NCBI RefSeq assembly: GCF_002224125.1
Contig: NZ_NCSM01000014.1
Location: 543,091-607,090, forward strand
Direction of reading: 5' to 3'
From: Streptomyces sp. NBS 14/10
GTDB lineage: Bacteria; Actinomycetota; Actinomycetes; Streptomycetales; Streptomycetaceae
DNA: 64,000 nt
The translations under genes were made by a program, and so were the position numbers. The notes under the pieces are model-generated. The model was given only the letters and a program-made list of their open reading frames with translations. It was not told the DNA's origin and did no database searches. Of this stretch, positions 24,494 through 34,460 are shown in pieces; within the stretch, counting starts at the first letter, position 1; every line of letters starts with the position of its first letter.

Positions 24494-25609
24494 ATGACGA
24501 ACGACGTACTCGGCCCCCGAGCGCTCAACAGGGCGCTGCTGCAGCGCCAACTGCTGCTGGACCGGTCCGGGTCCCTCACCGCCCTCGAGGTGATCGAGCG
24601 GCTTGTCGGCATGCAGTCCCAGGCGCCGGGCGCCCCGTACATCGGCCTGTGGACGCGCCTGGACGGCTTCGCCTTCGAGGAGCTGGCGCGGCTGACGCAG
24701 GAGCGGGAGGTGGTGCGGATGGTGCTGATGCGCGGCACCGTGCACCTCGTCTCCGCGGCCGACGCGCTGCGGCTGCGGCCGTTCATCCAGCCCATGCTCG
24801 ACAAGCAGTTCCGTGGCACGCCCTTCGCGCCCGGGCTGACCGGTGTGGTGCGGGAGGAACTGGTGTCGGCCGGGCGGAAGCTGCTCACGCGCGGTGCCCT
24901 GGGCCCGGCCGAGCTGCGCGCCGAGCTCGGCCCCCAGTGGCCGGACGCGGACCCGGACGCGCTGGTCAACGCGGTACGGCTGTGGGCGCCGCTGGTGCAG
25001 GTACCGCCGCGCGGGCTGTGGGGGAAGAGCGGCGGGCCCCGGTACGCGACCGTCGAGGACTGGCTGGGGCGGCCGATGGAGGCCGAACCCTCCCTGGACG
25101 CCGTGGTGCTGCGCTATCTCGCGGCCTTCGGGCCCGCGACCGTCGCGGACATCCAGAAGTGGTGCGGGCTGACCGGGCTGCGCGAGGTGGTCGAGCGGCT
25201 GGGGCCCGGCCTGCGGAGGTACCGGGACGAGAGCGGGCGCGAGCTGTACGACCCGGCGGACGCATCGCTCCCGGACCCCGATCTGCCCGTCTCCGCCCGC
25301 TTCGTAGCGGACTTCGACAACCTGCTGCTCTCACATGCCGACCGCGCCCGTATCCTCGCCGATGAGTACCGGGTGCCGGTGATGGGCGTCAACGGCATCG
25401 TGCGCGGCACGATCCTGGTGGACGGCTTCGTCGCCGGGATCTGGAAGGTCGAGCGCGCCCGCGGTGCGGCGGTGCTGCGCGTGACCCCGTTCGTCCGGCT
25501 CGGCGCCGCCGACCGGGAAAACCTGGAGGCCGAGGGCGCGCGGCTGCTGGCGGCGACCGACCCGGCGGCGGGGGAGCGGGATGTGCGGTTCGAGCCGGTG
25601 GCGGGCTGA
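24494..25609 (+). CDS. Winged-helix DNA-binding protein, HTH_42/AlkZ-like
   Basis: 371 residues of the HTH_42 superfamily, three tandem winged helices. The early motif VIERLVGMQSQAPGAPYIGL holds a Q-x-Q (QSQ) at the position used catalytically in AlkZ/AlkX DNA glycosylases. Other landmarks are GTVHLVSAADALRLRPF, AVVLRYLAAFGPATVADIQKWCG and FDNLLLSHADRARIL. Many Streptomyces paralogues are annotated only as winged-helix proteins. Repair of alkylated or cross-linked DNA is possible but not shown. It is 7 nt upstream of the convergent CorA gene's stop. Confidence 0.8.
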   Translation: MTNDVLGPRALNRALLQRQLLLDRSGSLTALEVIERLVGMQSQAPGAPYIGLWTRLDGFAFEELARLTQEREVVRMVLMRGTVHLVSAADALRLRPFIQPMLDKQFRGTPFAPGLTGVVREELVSAGRKLLTRGALGPAELRAELGPQWPDADPDALVNAVRLWAPLVQVPPRGLWGKSGGPRYATVEDWLGRPMEAEPSLDAVVLRYLAAFGPATVADIQKWCGLTGLREVVERLGPGLRRYRDESGRELYDPADASLPDPDLPVSARFVADFDNLLLSHADRARILADEYRVPVMGVNGIVRGTILVDGFVAGIWKVERARGAAVLRVTPFVRLGAADRENLEAEGARLLAATDPAAGERDVRFEPVAG

Positions 25610-25616
25610 GGGCGGT

Positions 25617-26804
25617 TCAGAGCCAGCCGCGCCGTTTGAACACCACGTACAGGCTCACGCAGACCACCGCCATGAGCAGGATCGCGAAGGGGTATCCGAA
25701 GGCCCAGTGCAGCTCCGGCATCTCGCGGAAGTTCATGCCGTAGATGGTGCCGACGAGGGTGGGGGCGAAGAGGATGGCCGCCCAGGCGGAGATCTTCTTG
25801 ACCTCCTCGTTCTGCTCGAAGCCCGCCTCGGCCAGCGCCCGCATCTCCGCGTTCTGCTGCTGGGTGACCAAGGTGGCGTTGACGGCGAGGATGTCGGTGA
25901 GGGCCGAGCGGAAGCCGTCCACGCGCTCGCTGGTGTGGGTGACGTGGTCGGCGACGTCCCGTAGATAGCGCCGCAGCTCCTCGTCCGTGCCGTACTTGTC
26001 GAACCCGGCCATCAGGCCGTGCAACATCCCCACCAGCGGACGGGTCGCACGCTGGAACTCGACCATCTCGCGGGAGAGTTCATAGATACGGCGGGAGACC
26101 TCGGGGTGGCCCCGGAAGACCTCGGTCTCGATCTCGTCGATGTCGTTCTGCACGCCCGCGACCACCGGGGCGTAGCCGTCCACGACCGAGTCCAGGATGG
26201 CGTACAGCACGGCCTCAGGACCGAGCGCCAGCAGCTCGGGCGCGGCCTCCATCCGGCGGCGCACCGCCGACAGATCGGGGGCGGCGCCGTGGCGTACGGT
26301 GATCACGAAGTCGGGGCCGACGAAGACATGCAGCTCGCCGAAGTCGACCTCCTCGGGCGCGTCGAGGTAGCGGGCCGCGCGCAGCACCACGAACAGCGTG
26401 TCGCCGTAGCGCTCCAGCTTCGGCCGCTGATGGGCCTCCAGCGCGTCCTCGATGGCCAGCTTGTGCAGGTCGAACTCGTCCGCGAGCGACAGCAGCTCCG
26501 CCTCGGTGGGCCGCAGCAGCCCGATCCACGCCATGCCCCCGGGCTCCTCGCGCAGCCGCCGGTACGTGGCGGCCAGGGAGCTGGGCGTGCCGACCCGGCG
26601 CCCGTTCCGGTACACCGCGGCGTCGACCACGCTGCGGTCGTCCTCCGCCGCGGCCTGGGCACCCGGGCCTCCGGGGGGCGGTCCCGCGTCCAGAGGGTTC
26701 GGCGGCGGTGTGTCCCGCGCCGAGCCGGAGCCCGGTGCGGGGCGCAGCCAGGAGGGCTTCCGCGGTGAGCGCGGGGACCGGGGACGGCGCTCTTCGCTGG
26801 GCAT
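25617..26804 (-). CDS. corA: CorA-family magnesium/divalent cation transporter
   Basis: 395 residues. A Pro/Arg-rich cytosolic leader of ~60 residues precedes the funnel domain (VVDAAVYRNGRRVG..., MEFQRATRPLVGMLH). Two C-terminal transmembrane helices carry the pore signature GTIYGMNF, followed by the EMPELHW periplasmic loop and the basic tail KRRGWL. It mediates Mg2+ (or Co2+) influx as a pentamer. The ATG at 26804 is preceded by GGAGGTGAGG; a longer frame is not needed. No riboswitch-like structure was recognised upstream. Confidence 0.9.
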   Translation of the reverse strand: MPSEERRPRSPRSPRKPSWLRPAPGSGSARDTPPPNPLDAGPPPGGPGAQAAAEDDRSVVDAAVYRNGRRVGTPSSLAATYRRLREEPGGMAWIGLLRPTEAELLSLADEFDLHKLAIEDALEAHQRPKLERYGDTLFVVLRAARYLDAPEEVDFGELHVFVGPDFVITVRHGAAPDLSAVRRRMEAAPELLALGPEAVLYAILDSVVDGYAPVVAGVQNDIDEIETEVFRGHPEVSRRIYELSREMVEFQRATRPLVGMLHGLMAGFDKYGTDEELRRYLRDVADHVTHTSERVDGFRSALTDILAVNATLVTQQQNAEMRALAEAGFEQNEEVKKISAWAAILFAPTLVGTIYGMNFREMPELHWAFGYPFAILLMAVVCVSLYVVFKRRGWL

Positions 26805-26925
26805 CGCGGACCTCACCTCCTTGAGCCTGGGCGCGCCGGCACGGGGCGCGGACCTCAGCGTCTCAGGGAAGGATATACGTACCAAATGACCCGGATCGGG
26901 TCGGGGCGGGCAGGGGAGAGGGGCC

Positions 26926-27768
26926 CTATGGCAGCAGCCCGGCGCGCCGGGCCTCCACCACCGCGTGGAGCCTCGTATGCGCCCCCAACTTCCGCATCGA
27001 CGAGCGCAGGTAGCTCTTCACGGTCTCCGGCCGCAGCCCCAGCCGGTCCGCCGCCGCCGAGTTCGTCGCGCCCGACGCCACGCACGCCAGCACATCCACC
27101 TCGCGCGGCGACAGCTCCACCCCCGGCCGCGCCGCCGTGTCCGCCGTGCCGCCCGAGGAGGCTTTGGCCAGCCGTCCGCAGGCGCTGAGGATCCGCTCCC
27201 GCAACTGCGGGTCGGTGACCTGCTGGGCCAGCGCCCGCAGATCGCCGTGCGCCTCTCGTACCTCTTCCCACAGCGCCGGATCCGCCTCGGGCTGCTGCTG
27301 TGTGACGGTGATCAGCCGCTGTGCCTCGTCCTGCGCCGCCAGCGAGTGCTCCAGTTCGCGCGCCGCCTCCATCGCCGCGTTCAGCGCCCGGTCGCCGAGC
27401 GCCAGGGGCTGGCGCAGCGCGCCGTACAGCACCCCGCGCACCCGGCCGCGGACCACCACCGGGACCGCCAGCATCGAGCGCAGGCCCTCGGCGCCGACCG
27501 CCGCGTCGTACTCATGGCTGATGACCCGGGAGACCGGGTAGTCGACCACCGAGATCGGCCGGGACATGGTGAGGACCTTGCCGCCGAGACCGTTGCCGGG
27601 GGTGACGGCGAGTCCGCGCAGGGAGTTGGTCGTGGTGCCGGTGAGTTCGGAGATACGGAACTGCCGCGCGCTCGGGAACAGCCCGCCGAAGGCCACGGGC
27701 AGCCCGCCGCGCCGCCGCATCCGTAGCAGGGCCGTCCGCACATCCACCGTCCGGTCCGATTCCGCCAC
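26926..27768 (-). CDS. GAF-domain LuxR-family transcriptional regulator
   Basis: 280 residues. The N-terminal GAF-like domain (FRISELTGTTTNSLRGLAVTPGNGLGG, then LRSMLAVPVVVRGRVRGVLYG) precedes a helical linker. The C-terminal HTH is LSPREVDVLACVASGATNSAAADRLGLRPETVKSYLRSSMRKLG. This domain order is usual for the regulators that sit next to acyl-CoA synthetase or dehydrogenase genes in actinobacteria. The second GTG (27768) is preferred because GGGGAGG lies 5 nt upstream. It is divergent from the acyl-CoA synthetase gene, with a 24-bp palindrome between them. Confidence 0.83.
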   Translation of the reverse strand: MAESDRTVDVRTALLRMRRRGGLPVAFGGLFPSARQFRISELTGTTTNSLRGLAVTPGNGLGGKVLTMSRPISVVDYPVSRVISHEYDAAVGAEGLRSMLAVPVVVRGRVRGVLYGALRQPLALGDRALNAAMEAARELEHSLAAQDEAQRLITVTQQQPEADPALWEEVREAHGDLRALAQQVTDPQLRERILSACGRLAKASSGGTADTAARPGVELSPREVDVLACVASGATNSAAADRLGLRPETVKSYLRSSMRKLGAHTRLHAVVEARRAGLLP

Positions 27769-27787
27769 GGCCACCTCCCCGAAATAC

Positions 27788-27811
27788 CACCACCCCCGTC
27801 CGGGGGTGGTG
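27788..27811. promoter_or_regulatory. 24-bp palindrome between the divergent regulator and acyl-CoA synthetase genes
   Basis: CACCACCCCCG (27788-27798) and CGGGGGTGGTG (27801-27811) are a perfect inverted repeat with a 2-nt centre, only 20 nt from the regulator's GTG and 58 nt from the synthetase GTG. Its place between divergent genes favours an operator over a terminator. Confidence 0.6.
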
Positions 27812-27868
27812 AGACTCAGATCACCCGTCGCACGATGCTAGCGAGCGCCATGGCAATCAGGAGGAGAT

Positions 27869-29620
27869 GTGACAGCAAACGGCCCGACTCAGAGTTTCCG
27901 GGCGGCACGGGATTTCCTCCTGGCCCACGGAGACGACTACGCGGCGGCGTACGAAGGTTTCAGATGGCCGCGCCCGGCCGAGTTCAACTGGGCGCTCGAC
28001 TGGTTCGACCGGATCGCCCAGGACAACGACCGTACCGCGCTGCACATCGTCGAGGAAGACGGCCTGGAGACGCGGATCAGCTTCCAGGACATGCGCCGCC
28101 GCTCCGACCGGGTCGCGAACTGGCTGCGCGCCCAGGGCGTGCGGGCCGGTGACCGCATCGTGGTCATGCTCGGCAACCAGACCGAGCTGTGGGAGACCGC
28201 GCTGGCGGCCATGAAGCTGCGGGCCGTGGTCATCCCCGCCACCCCGCTGCTGGGCCCGCTCGACCTGGTCGACCGGGTGGAGCGCGGACGCGCCGCGCAT
28301 GTGATCGTGCGGGCCGAGGACACCGCCAAGTTCGCCGAGGTGCCCGGCGACTACACCCGTATCGCGGTCGGCGGCGCGCCCGACGGCTGGCTGGCCTACG
28401 CGGACGCGGGCACGGGCACGGGCGCGAGTACGGGTACGGACGCGGGCACGAGTACGGGCACGGCCACGGGCACGGAGACCGGCGGGGGCGAACCCTTCGT
28501 GCCGGACGGTCCGACCCCGGCCACCGACCCCCTCATGCTCTACTTCACCTCGGGCACCACCGCCCGCCCCAAGCTGGTCCAGCACACCCACATCTCGTAC
28601 CCCATCGGCCATCTGTCGACGATGTACTGGATCGGGCTCCGGCCCGGCGACGTCCACCTCAACATCTCCTCCCCGGGCTGGGCCAAGCACGCCTGGTCCA
28701 ACCTGTTCGCCCCGTGGAACGCCGAGGCGACCGTGTTCGTGCACAACTACACCCGCTTCGACCCCACCCGCCTCATGGCCGAGATGGACCGCTGCGAGGT
28801 GACCACCTTCTGTGCCCCGCCGACCGTATGGCGGATGCTCATCCAGGCCGATCTGACCCAGCTGCGCACCCCGCCCCGCGAGGTCGCCGCGGCCGGGGAA
28901 CCGCTCAACCCGGAGGTCATCGAGCATGTCCGGCGCGCCTGGGGGGTGACCATCAGGGACGGCTTCGGCCAGACCGAGACCTCCGTGCAGGTGGCCAACA
29001 CCCCGGGCCAGCCGCTCAAGGTCGGCTCGATGGGCCGCCCCAGCCCCGGGTTCGCGGTCACCCTGCTCGACCCGGTCACCGGGCAGCCGGGGGACGAGGG
29101 CGAGATCTGTCTCGATCTGTCGGGTCCCTCCGGCCGGCCCGTCGGCCTGATGACCGGTTACGAGGGTGACGAGGAGCGGACCGCCGAGGCGACGGCGGGC
29201 GGCTACTACCGCACCGGGGACATCGGATCGCGCGACGCCGACGGCTACATCACCTATATCGGCCGAGCGGACGACGTCTTCAAGGCATCCGACTACAAGA
29301 TCTCGCCATTCGAGCTGGAGAGCGCCCTTCTGGAGCACGAGGCGGTCGCCGAGGCCGCAGTGGTGCCGGCGCCCGATCCGCTGCGGCTGGCGGTGCCGAA
29401 GGCGTATGTCGTGCTGGCCGAGGGGTGGGAGCCGGGGCCCGAGACCGCGAAGGTCCTGTTCGCTCACTCCAGGGCGGTTCTTGCACCGTACAAGCGTGTC
29501 CGTCGACTGGAATTCGCCGAACTTCCCAAGACCGTGTCCGGCAAAATCCGCCGTATAGAGCTACGCGAGCGCACGCTGCGCGGCGATGGTGTCGAGTTTC
29601 ATGAGGAGACCACCTCATGA
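27869..29620 (+). CDS. Acyl-CoA synthetase (AMP-binding, medium-chain ACSM-like)
   Basis: 583 residues. Activates a carboxylic acid to acyl-AMP then acyl-CoA. Motifs are [17 protein letters not shown] (P-loop), FGQTETS (A5), [40 protein letters not shown] (A7-A8) and the C-terminal catalytic Lys in [30 protein letters not shown] matches medium-chain family members. An insertion of alternating Gly/Thr residues (about 25 residues, near 28410-28485, from repeated GGCACG/GGTACG hexamers) precedes the P-loop and is unlikely to be structured. GTG with AGGAGG upstream. The second synthetase gene follows after 37 nt, so the pair is probably an operon. Confidence 0.9.
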   Translation: MTANGPTQSFRAARDFLLAHGDDYAAAYEGFRWPRPAEFNWALDWFDRIAQDNDRTALHIVEEDGLETRISFQDMRRRSDRVANWLRAQGVRAGDRIVVMLGNQTELWETALAAMKLRAVVIPATPLLGPLDLVDRVERGRAAHVIVRAEDTAKFAEVPGDYTRIAVGGAPDGWLAYADAGTGTGASTGTDAGTSTGTATGTETGGGEPFVPDGPTPATDPLMLYFTSGTTARPKLVQHTHISYPIGHLSTMYWIGLRPGDVHLNISSPGWAKHAWSNLFAPWNAEATVFVHNYTRFDPTRLMAEMDRCEVTTFCAPPTVWRMLIQADLTQLRTPPREVAAAGEPLNPEVIEHVRRAWGVTIRDGFGQTETSVQVANTPGQPLKVGSMGRPSPGFAVTLLDPVTGQPGDEGEICLDLSGPSGRPVGLMTGYEGDEERTAEATAGGYYRTGDIGSRDADGYITYIGRADDVFKASDYKISPFELESALLEHEAVAEAAVVPAPDPLRLAVPKAYVVLAEGWEPGPETAKVLFAHSRAVLAPYKRVRRLEFAELPKTVSGKIRRIELRERTLRGDGVEFHEETTS

Positions 29621-29657
29621 CCGACCCGCACTCACCACGCGATCACGAGGAGCACTC

Positions 29658-31403
29658 ATGACCGACCGCCCGGCCGACCCAGCAGGCCCACCGGACTCAT
29701 CAGGCCCACCGGACTCATCCGCGACCACCGCCGCGCTGTCGTACGCGAGCGGGGCGGGCGAGGTCCCGCTGCTCGGCGACACCATCGGCGCCAACCTGGC
29801 CGGCGCCATAGAGCGTTTCGCCGACCGGGAAGCGCTCGTCGACATTCCCACCGGCCGCCGCTGGACCTACGCCGAGTTCGGCCGGTCCGTCGAGGAGGTC
29901 GCGCTCGGGCTGATGGCCAAGGGCGTCGGCAAGGGCGACCGGGTCGGGATCTGGGCCGTCAACTGCGCCGAGTGGGTGCTGGTGCAGTACGCCACCGCCC
30001 GCATCGGCGCGATCATGGTCAATATCAACCCCGCCTCCCGCGTCCATGAGCTGACCTTCGTGCTGCGGCAGGCCGGTGTCTCCGTACTGATCTCCTCGAC
30101 CGAGCACAAGACCAGCAACTACCGCCGCATGGTCGAACAGGTGCGCTCCGAGTGTTCCGCCCTGCGCGATGTCATCTACATCGGCGACCGCACGTGGGAC
30201 GGTCTCGTACGGGCCGGCGCCGATGTGTCACGGGAGCGGCTGATCGAGCGCGAGGCCCGGCTGACCTGCGACGACCCGGTCAATATCCAGTACACCTCCG
30301 GTACGACCGGCTTCCCCAAGGGCGCCACGCTCTCGCACCACAACATCCTCAACAACGGCTACTCCGTCGGGGAGACGCTCGGCTATACCGAGCAGGACCG
30401 CGTCTGTCTGCCGGTCCCCTTCTCCCACTGCTTCGGCATGGTGACCGGCAACCTGGGCGCCACCAGCCACGGCGCCTGCATCGTCATCCCCGCCCCCACC
30501 TTCGACCCGGCCGCCACGCTCCGGGCCGTCGAACAGGAGCGGTGCACCTCGCTGTACGGCGTCCCGACGATGTTCATCGCGGAACTGGGGCTGCCCGACT
30601 TCGACTCGTACGACCTCTCCTCCCTGCGCACCGGGATCATCGCCGGATCCACCTGTCCGGTGGAGGTGCTGCGGCGCGTGGTGGACGAGATGCATATGGC
30701 CGAGGTGTCGATCTTCTACGGCATGACCGAGACCTCGCCGGTGTCCACCCAGACCCGGCGCGACGACGATCTGCGCCATCGCACCGGTACGGTCGGCCGG
30801 GTGCTGCCGCACCTCGAGATCAAGGTCGTGGACCCGCTGACCGGGGTGACGGTGCCCCGTGGCACCCGCGGTGAGCTGTGCACCCGCGGCTATTCGGTGA
30901 TGCTCGGCTACTGGGAGGAGCCGGAGCGGACCGCCGAGGTGATCGACGGGGGGCGCTGGATGCACACCGGCGACCTCGCGATCATGGGCGAGGACGGCTA
31001 TGTCCGGATCGTCGGCCGGATCAAGGACATGATCATCCGGGGTGGGGAGAAGGTGTACCCCCGGGAGATCGAGGAGTTCCTGTACACCCATCCCAAGATC
31101 GCCGATGTGCAGGTCGTCGGCGTACCGGACGAGAAGTACGGCGAGGAGATCCTGGCCTGCGTCATCCTGCGGGAGGGCGCCAAGTCGCTCACCCGCGACG
31201 AGCTGGCCCGCTTCTGCCGGGGCCGGCTCGCCCACTACAAGGCGCCCCGCTATCTGCGGGTCATGGACGCCTTCCCGATGACCGTCAGCGGTAAGGTCCG
31301 CAAGGTCGAGCTGCGCCAGGCGGGCATCGCCGACGCGGTCCGGCTGCGGAACTCCCGGACAGCACAGACGGACGCGAAGGCCCAGGCCACCCCCCTGCGC
31401 TGA
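29658..31403 (+). CDS. Fatty-acid-CoA ligase (AMP-binding, FadD-like)
   Basis: 581 residues. Motifs are [20 protein letters not shown] (P-loop), [51 protein letters not shown] and a C-terminal catalytic Lys in [11 protein letters not shown]. The leader contains a short repeat ([12 protein letters not shown]). It is likely to activate longer acyl chains for beta-oxidation or lipid synthesis, but specificity is not readable from sequence. ATG 29658 has GAGGAG upstream. It is followed by a hairpin at 31441-31463. Control by the divergent GAF-LuxR regulator is plausible. Confidence 0.9.
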   Translation: MTDRPADPAGPPDSSGPPDSSATTAALSYASGAGEVPLLGDTIGANLAGAIERFADREALVDIPTGRRWTYAEFGRSVEEVALGLMAKGVGKGDRVGIWAVNCAEWVLVQYATARIGAIMVNINPASRVHELTFVLRQAGVSVLISSTEHKTSNYRRMVEQVRSECSALRDVIYIGDRTWDGLVRAGADVSRERLIEREARLTCDDPVNIQYTSGTTGFPKGATLSHHNILNNGYSVGETLGYTEQDRVCLPVPFSHCFGMVTGNLGATSHGACIVIPAPTFDPAATLRAVEQERCTSLYGVPTMFIAELGLPDFDSYDLSSLRTGIIAGSTCPVEVLRRVVDEMHMAEVSIFYGMTETSPVSTQTRRDDDLRHRTGTVGRVLPHLEIKVVDPLTGVTVPRGTRGELCTRGYSVMLGYWEEPERTAEVIDGGRWMHTGDLAIMGEDGYVRIVGRIKDMIIRGGEKVYPREIEEFLYTHPKIADVQVVGVPDEKYGEEILACVILREGAKSLTRDELARFCRGRLAHYKAPRYLRVMDAFPMTVSGKVRKVELRQAGIADAVRLRNSRTAQTDAKAQATPLR

Positions 31404-31440
31404 CGCATCAGGCGCGCACCCGGCGCCAGAAGCATGTCCG

Positions 31441-31463
31441 GCGGCAGCCTCACCCGCTGCCGC
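31441..31463. terminator. Hairpin after the acyl-CoA synthetase operon
   Basis: GCGGCAGC (31441-31448) pairs with GCTGCCGC (31456-31463) over a 7-nt loop, 38 nt after the fadD-like stop. Confidence 0.5.
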
Positions 31464-31600
31464 ACGGCATCGAAGCCGAACCCCTACCCCGTACTCCCTC
31501 CCCTCGGCCCGGTTGAGGGCTCTGTCAGTGCCACGTGATGGACTGTCATCAGTACGGCAGAACGGCAAGCGGTATGGCGGGGCACCACGGGGGGGCACTG

Positions 31601-33526
31601 ATGGCGGGACGGCGTTCGGCACTGGCCGGGATCGACACGCTGCGCGGGCTTTCGCGGGGCGTCCCTCCGCTGCCCACGGACGAAGGCGTGCTGCGCCGCC
31701 TGGCCGCCACGCATGTCACCTTCTGGCCGGGCGCCCGGTTCCCGGCCTGGGCGCGCGACGCCTGGGAGAGCTGCGGGATCGAGGATCCGCTGCGGCTGGT
31801 GCCGGAGCCCGACACCCGACGGGCGCTGACGCGGCTCCGCGAGGACCGCGTCTGGCGCAATGAGCTGGGGCTCGTCGATGGGCTCCGCGGGGAGCTGGAC
31901 ACGGCCTGGTTCGCAGGCACGGTCACCGGCCCGGACCTGCTCGCCGCCATCCCCGCCCGGTACACCATGCCGGTGCGGAACGATTCCGACTCCCCGGCCA
32001 TGCAGGGGTTGGAGCGGACGCTGCGCGCCTTCCTGGCCGGTGCGCTCGGCAGCGACACGGACGCCTGGCTGCGGCTGCTGACCGCCGTGGAGGAGGTGCG
32101 CACCGCCCCCGGCGCGGACCGCGACGCCACCTGGCCCGATCTGCTGGCGCGCGCCGCCGACACCACCCCCGACCCCCGGCGGATCGTCCCGCACGCCAAG
32201 GTCACCGGACGCGACCGGGAGAAGCTGCTGCGCTGGCGTGAGTGGACCTGGCCGGCCGGAGAGGTGCTGCGGCGCGCGCCCGACGCCAAGATCCTGGACG
32301 CCCTCATGCCACTGCTGCCCGACCACACGGGATGGCTGCTCGCGCTCTACGTGGTCGCCCAGCGGATGGCCGCCCCCGAGGCGGTCGTCGAGCATGTGAA
32401 GGGATGTGGTGACCGCGAGGCGCTGATGATGCTGGCGGAGTGGATCGACCTGGACCCGCCCGCCCACCGCGCGCTGCTCGCCTTCGGCGACCCCGAGATC
32501 CACCTCGCCCTGCTCGCCCCGCACTTCTACACCGGTTCGGAGGAGGCCCGCGGGGTACTGGACGGCTCGGTCCCGCTCGCCCCGTACGAGGCGCGGATCC
32601 CTGGCAACGCCTATCCCGACCTGTTGCACGCGGCCGAACCGGAGCTGATCGAGGCCGCGTTCGTGCACGACCGCGGGCGGTTCAAGACCGCCGAGCAGCT
32701 TGTCGGCTGTCTGAACCTGCTGCGGCGCGGCGGCCCGCACCGGCTGTCCGCGCTGCTGGCCACCGGCCGGGTGGGCCCGGCCGTCACCAAGATGTGCAAG
32801 CAGGCCCTGGCCTCCGCCGACCCCCTTGCCGCGCTCGAAAAGCGGGCGGAGCGCGAGCTGACGACAGAGAAGCTGGCGAGCCGGCTGCGCAGGGTTCGTG
32901 TCACCCGCGGCTTCGCCGACACCGAGCGGCTGCTCGCCCTCTTCCCGGACATCGACTGGGCGTATCTGGAGGCCGAGCACGCCCGCGAGCCGTTCGAATT
33001 CTGGTCGGTGGTGGTCGGCCGCGCCACGACTCCCTCCGCCGTCGCCGCCCGCCACGCCGACGCGATCCTGGGCGACCGGCGCGGCAGCTACCGCGCCCGT
33101 CCCGTCCGGGACCCCGAGATCGCCCGCGGTATGGCCCGGCACGGGCTCAGGGCCTCCGACTGGCGGGCGATCACCCTGCGCGCCGACCGGCTGCTGGCCG
33201 ACGGTCTGCTGACGGACCGCGACCTGGTCTCCGTCGCCGCCCCCGCCGACCGCATCCTCGGCTACCTCGGCAGCGCCCTCCGCCGCCCCGACGCCCCGCC
33301 CCAGGCCCGGGCCGCCACCGAGCGGATCGCCGAGCTCGTCGCGGTCCACCTCGACGGCAGCGCCGACCCGGACGCTGCCTGGCAGCGGACGTACGCCCGG
33401 CTGACCGGGCAGGACCCGCGGTGGCCACGGGCGAGCAGCATCGAGGCCACCCTCACCGAGACCACCCTCACCGAGACCACCCTCACCGAGACCACCCTCA
33501 CTGAGACCACTCTCACTGAGGGCTGA
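31601..33526 (+). CDS. Large helical protein of unknown function with C-terminal TLTET repeats
   Basis: 641 residues, not recognised. Mostly alpha-helical by pattern, soluble, with no signal peptide, transmembrane segment or nucleotide-binding motif. Stretches such as RGGPHRLSALLATGRVGPAV and AAPEAVVEHVKGCGDREALM suggest HEAT/Armadillo-type helical hairpins, so a scaffold or interaction role is possible. The extreme C-terminus is five copies of a pentapeptide (ATLTE or TTLTE). ATG 31601 follows a G-rich stretch that may serve as ribosome-binding site. The 3' end overlaps that of the convergent alpha/beta-hydrolase gene by 14 bp. Confidence 0.7.
   Translation: MAGRRSALAGIDTLRGLSRGVPPLPTDEGVLRRLAATHVTFWPGARFPAWARDAWESCGIEDPLRLVPEPDTRRALTRLREDRVWRNELGLVDGLRGELDTAWFAGTVTGPDLLAAIPARYTMPVRNDSDSPAMQGLERTLRAFLAGALGSDTDAWLRLLTAVEEVRTAPGADRDATWPDLLARAADTTPDPRRIVPHAKVTGRDREKLLRWREWTWPAGEVLRRAPDAKILDALMPLLPDHTGWLLALYVVAQRMAAPEAVVEHVKGCGDREALMMLAEWIDLDPPAHRALLAFGDPEIHLALLAPHFYTGSEEARGVLDGSVPLAPYEARIPGNAYPDLLHAAEPELIEAAFVHDRGRFKTAEQLVGCLNLLRRGGPHRLSALLATGRVGPAVTKMCKQALASADPLAALEKRAERELTTEKLASRLRRVRVTRGFADTERLLALFPDIDWAYLEAEHAREPFEFWSVVVGRATTPSAVAARHADAILGDRRGSYRARPVRDPEIARGMARHGLRASDWRAITLRADRLLADGLLTDRDLVSVAAPADRILGYLGSALRRPDAPPQARAATERIAELVAVHLDGSADPDAAWQRTYARLTGQDPRWPRASSIEATLTETTLTETTLTETTLTETTLTEG
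33446..33520 (+). repeat. Five tandem 15-bp units at the 3' end of the 641-aa protein gene
   Basis: Units of the form ACCACCCTCACCGAG start at 33446, 33461, 33476, 33491 and 33506. The last two have C-to-T changes (CTCACTGAG). They encode Thr-rich pentapeptides immediately before the stop and extend into the opposing gene's stop region. Confidence 0.95.
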
Positions 33527-34460
33527 CTCCGGCGGTGAAGGAGCGGATCAGCCCGGCGACCGCGTTCGGGCGCTCCAGGAGCATCGCATGCGACGCGTCG
33601 AGGGTTTCGAGGGTGACGTGGGGGTGTGCGGCGGCGAGTTCGCCCAGGTCGCGGTCGAGGCCCTTGACGTACGCGGCCATCAGCTCGTCGAACCACGCCA
33701 GCGGGCCGCCCTGCGCCACCAGCCGCCCCGCGCGGACGATCAACACCGGGCGGGTGAGGCGGCGGTAGACAGGGGGGAGGTCGAGCGCTTTCATCTGGTC
33801 CAGCATTTCCAGGCCCCGCTCCCGGTCGGGCCGCAGATACAGCTGCCCCTCCGGGGTCTCGCCGAGCGCGCGCCGGATGCCCTCGTCGAGCACTTCGGGC
33901 GCGATCCCCAGCGCCTGGGCCATCGCCGCCTGCTGGGCGAGCACCGTCGTCTCCAGCTCCTCCGGTGGAAAGGTCCGGCCCATCGCGGCGGCGGAGAACT
34001 GGTGGGCGCGGTCGAGGCCCTGGACCACGGTGTCCCGGTCGAGGCCCACGTACTGCTCGGGGCGGCCGTGGCCGACGCCGTCGAGGTTGACCGCGGCGGG
34101 GGTGCGCGGATGGGCGTCCGCGTACAGCGCGGCGGCCATGCCGCCGAGGGAGTGGCCGACCGGTATGGCCTCCGCGATGCCGCAGGCATCCAGGACGGCC
34201 TCGATGTCGTCGAGCACGGCGGGGAACGTCCAGGGGGCGGAGCCGGGGCCGGAGCGGCCGTGGGCGCGCAGGTCCATTGAGACGACGCGGTGGTCCGTGG
34301 CGAGGTCGGCCGCCGCGACCGACCAGTCGGCGAGGGTGCGGGAGGCCCCGTGGAGCAGCAGCAGCGGGGTGCCGGCGCCGCCGTGGTCGCGTACGGCCAG
34401 CGGCACGCCGTCGCGCTCGACGGTGAGCTCGGCGGGGGAGCCGGGGGCGGATGAGGGCAT
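33513..34460 (-). CDS. Alpha/beta-hydrolase
   Basis: 315 residues with a classical alpha/beta-hydrolase core: LLLLHGASRTLADWS (oxyanion HG), DLRAHGRSGPG, the nucleophile elbow VGHSLGGMAAALY and the late His in LDASHAMLLERP. A helical cap lies between (PEQYVGLDRDTVVQG...LGETPEGQLYLRPD). There is no signal peptide. The substrate is unknown; esterase, epoxide-hydrolase-like or C-C hydrolase activity are all possible. Its 3' end overlaps the repeat tract of the upstream convergent gene. Confidence 0.85.
   Translation of the reverse strand: MPSSAPGSPAELTVERDGVPLAVRDHGGAGTPLLLLHGASRTLADWSVAAADLATDHRVVSMDLRAHGRSGPGSAPWTFPAVLDDIEAVLDACGIAEAIPVGHSLGGMAAALYADAHPRTPAAVNLDGVGHGRPEQYVGLDRDTVVQGLDRAHQFSAAAMGRTFPPEELETTVLAQQAAMAQALGIAPEVLDEGIRRALGETPEGQLYLRPDRERGLEMLDQMKALDLPPVYRRLTRPVLIVRAGRLVAQGGPLAWFDELMAAYVKGLDRDLGELAAAHPHVTLETLDASHAMLLERPNAVAGLIRSFTAGVSPQ

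Noticed and set aside
33446..33520. Possible CRISPR-like repeat array
   Set aside because: Units are 15 bp, directly abutting, in frame in a coding sequence, and have no spacers.
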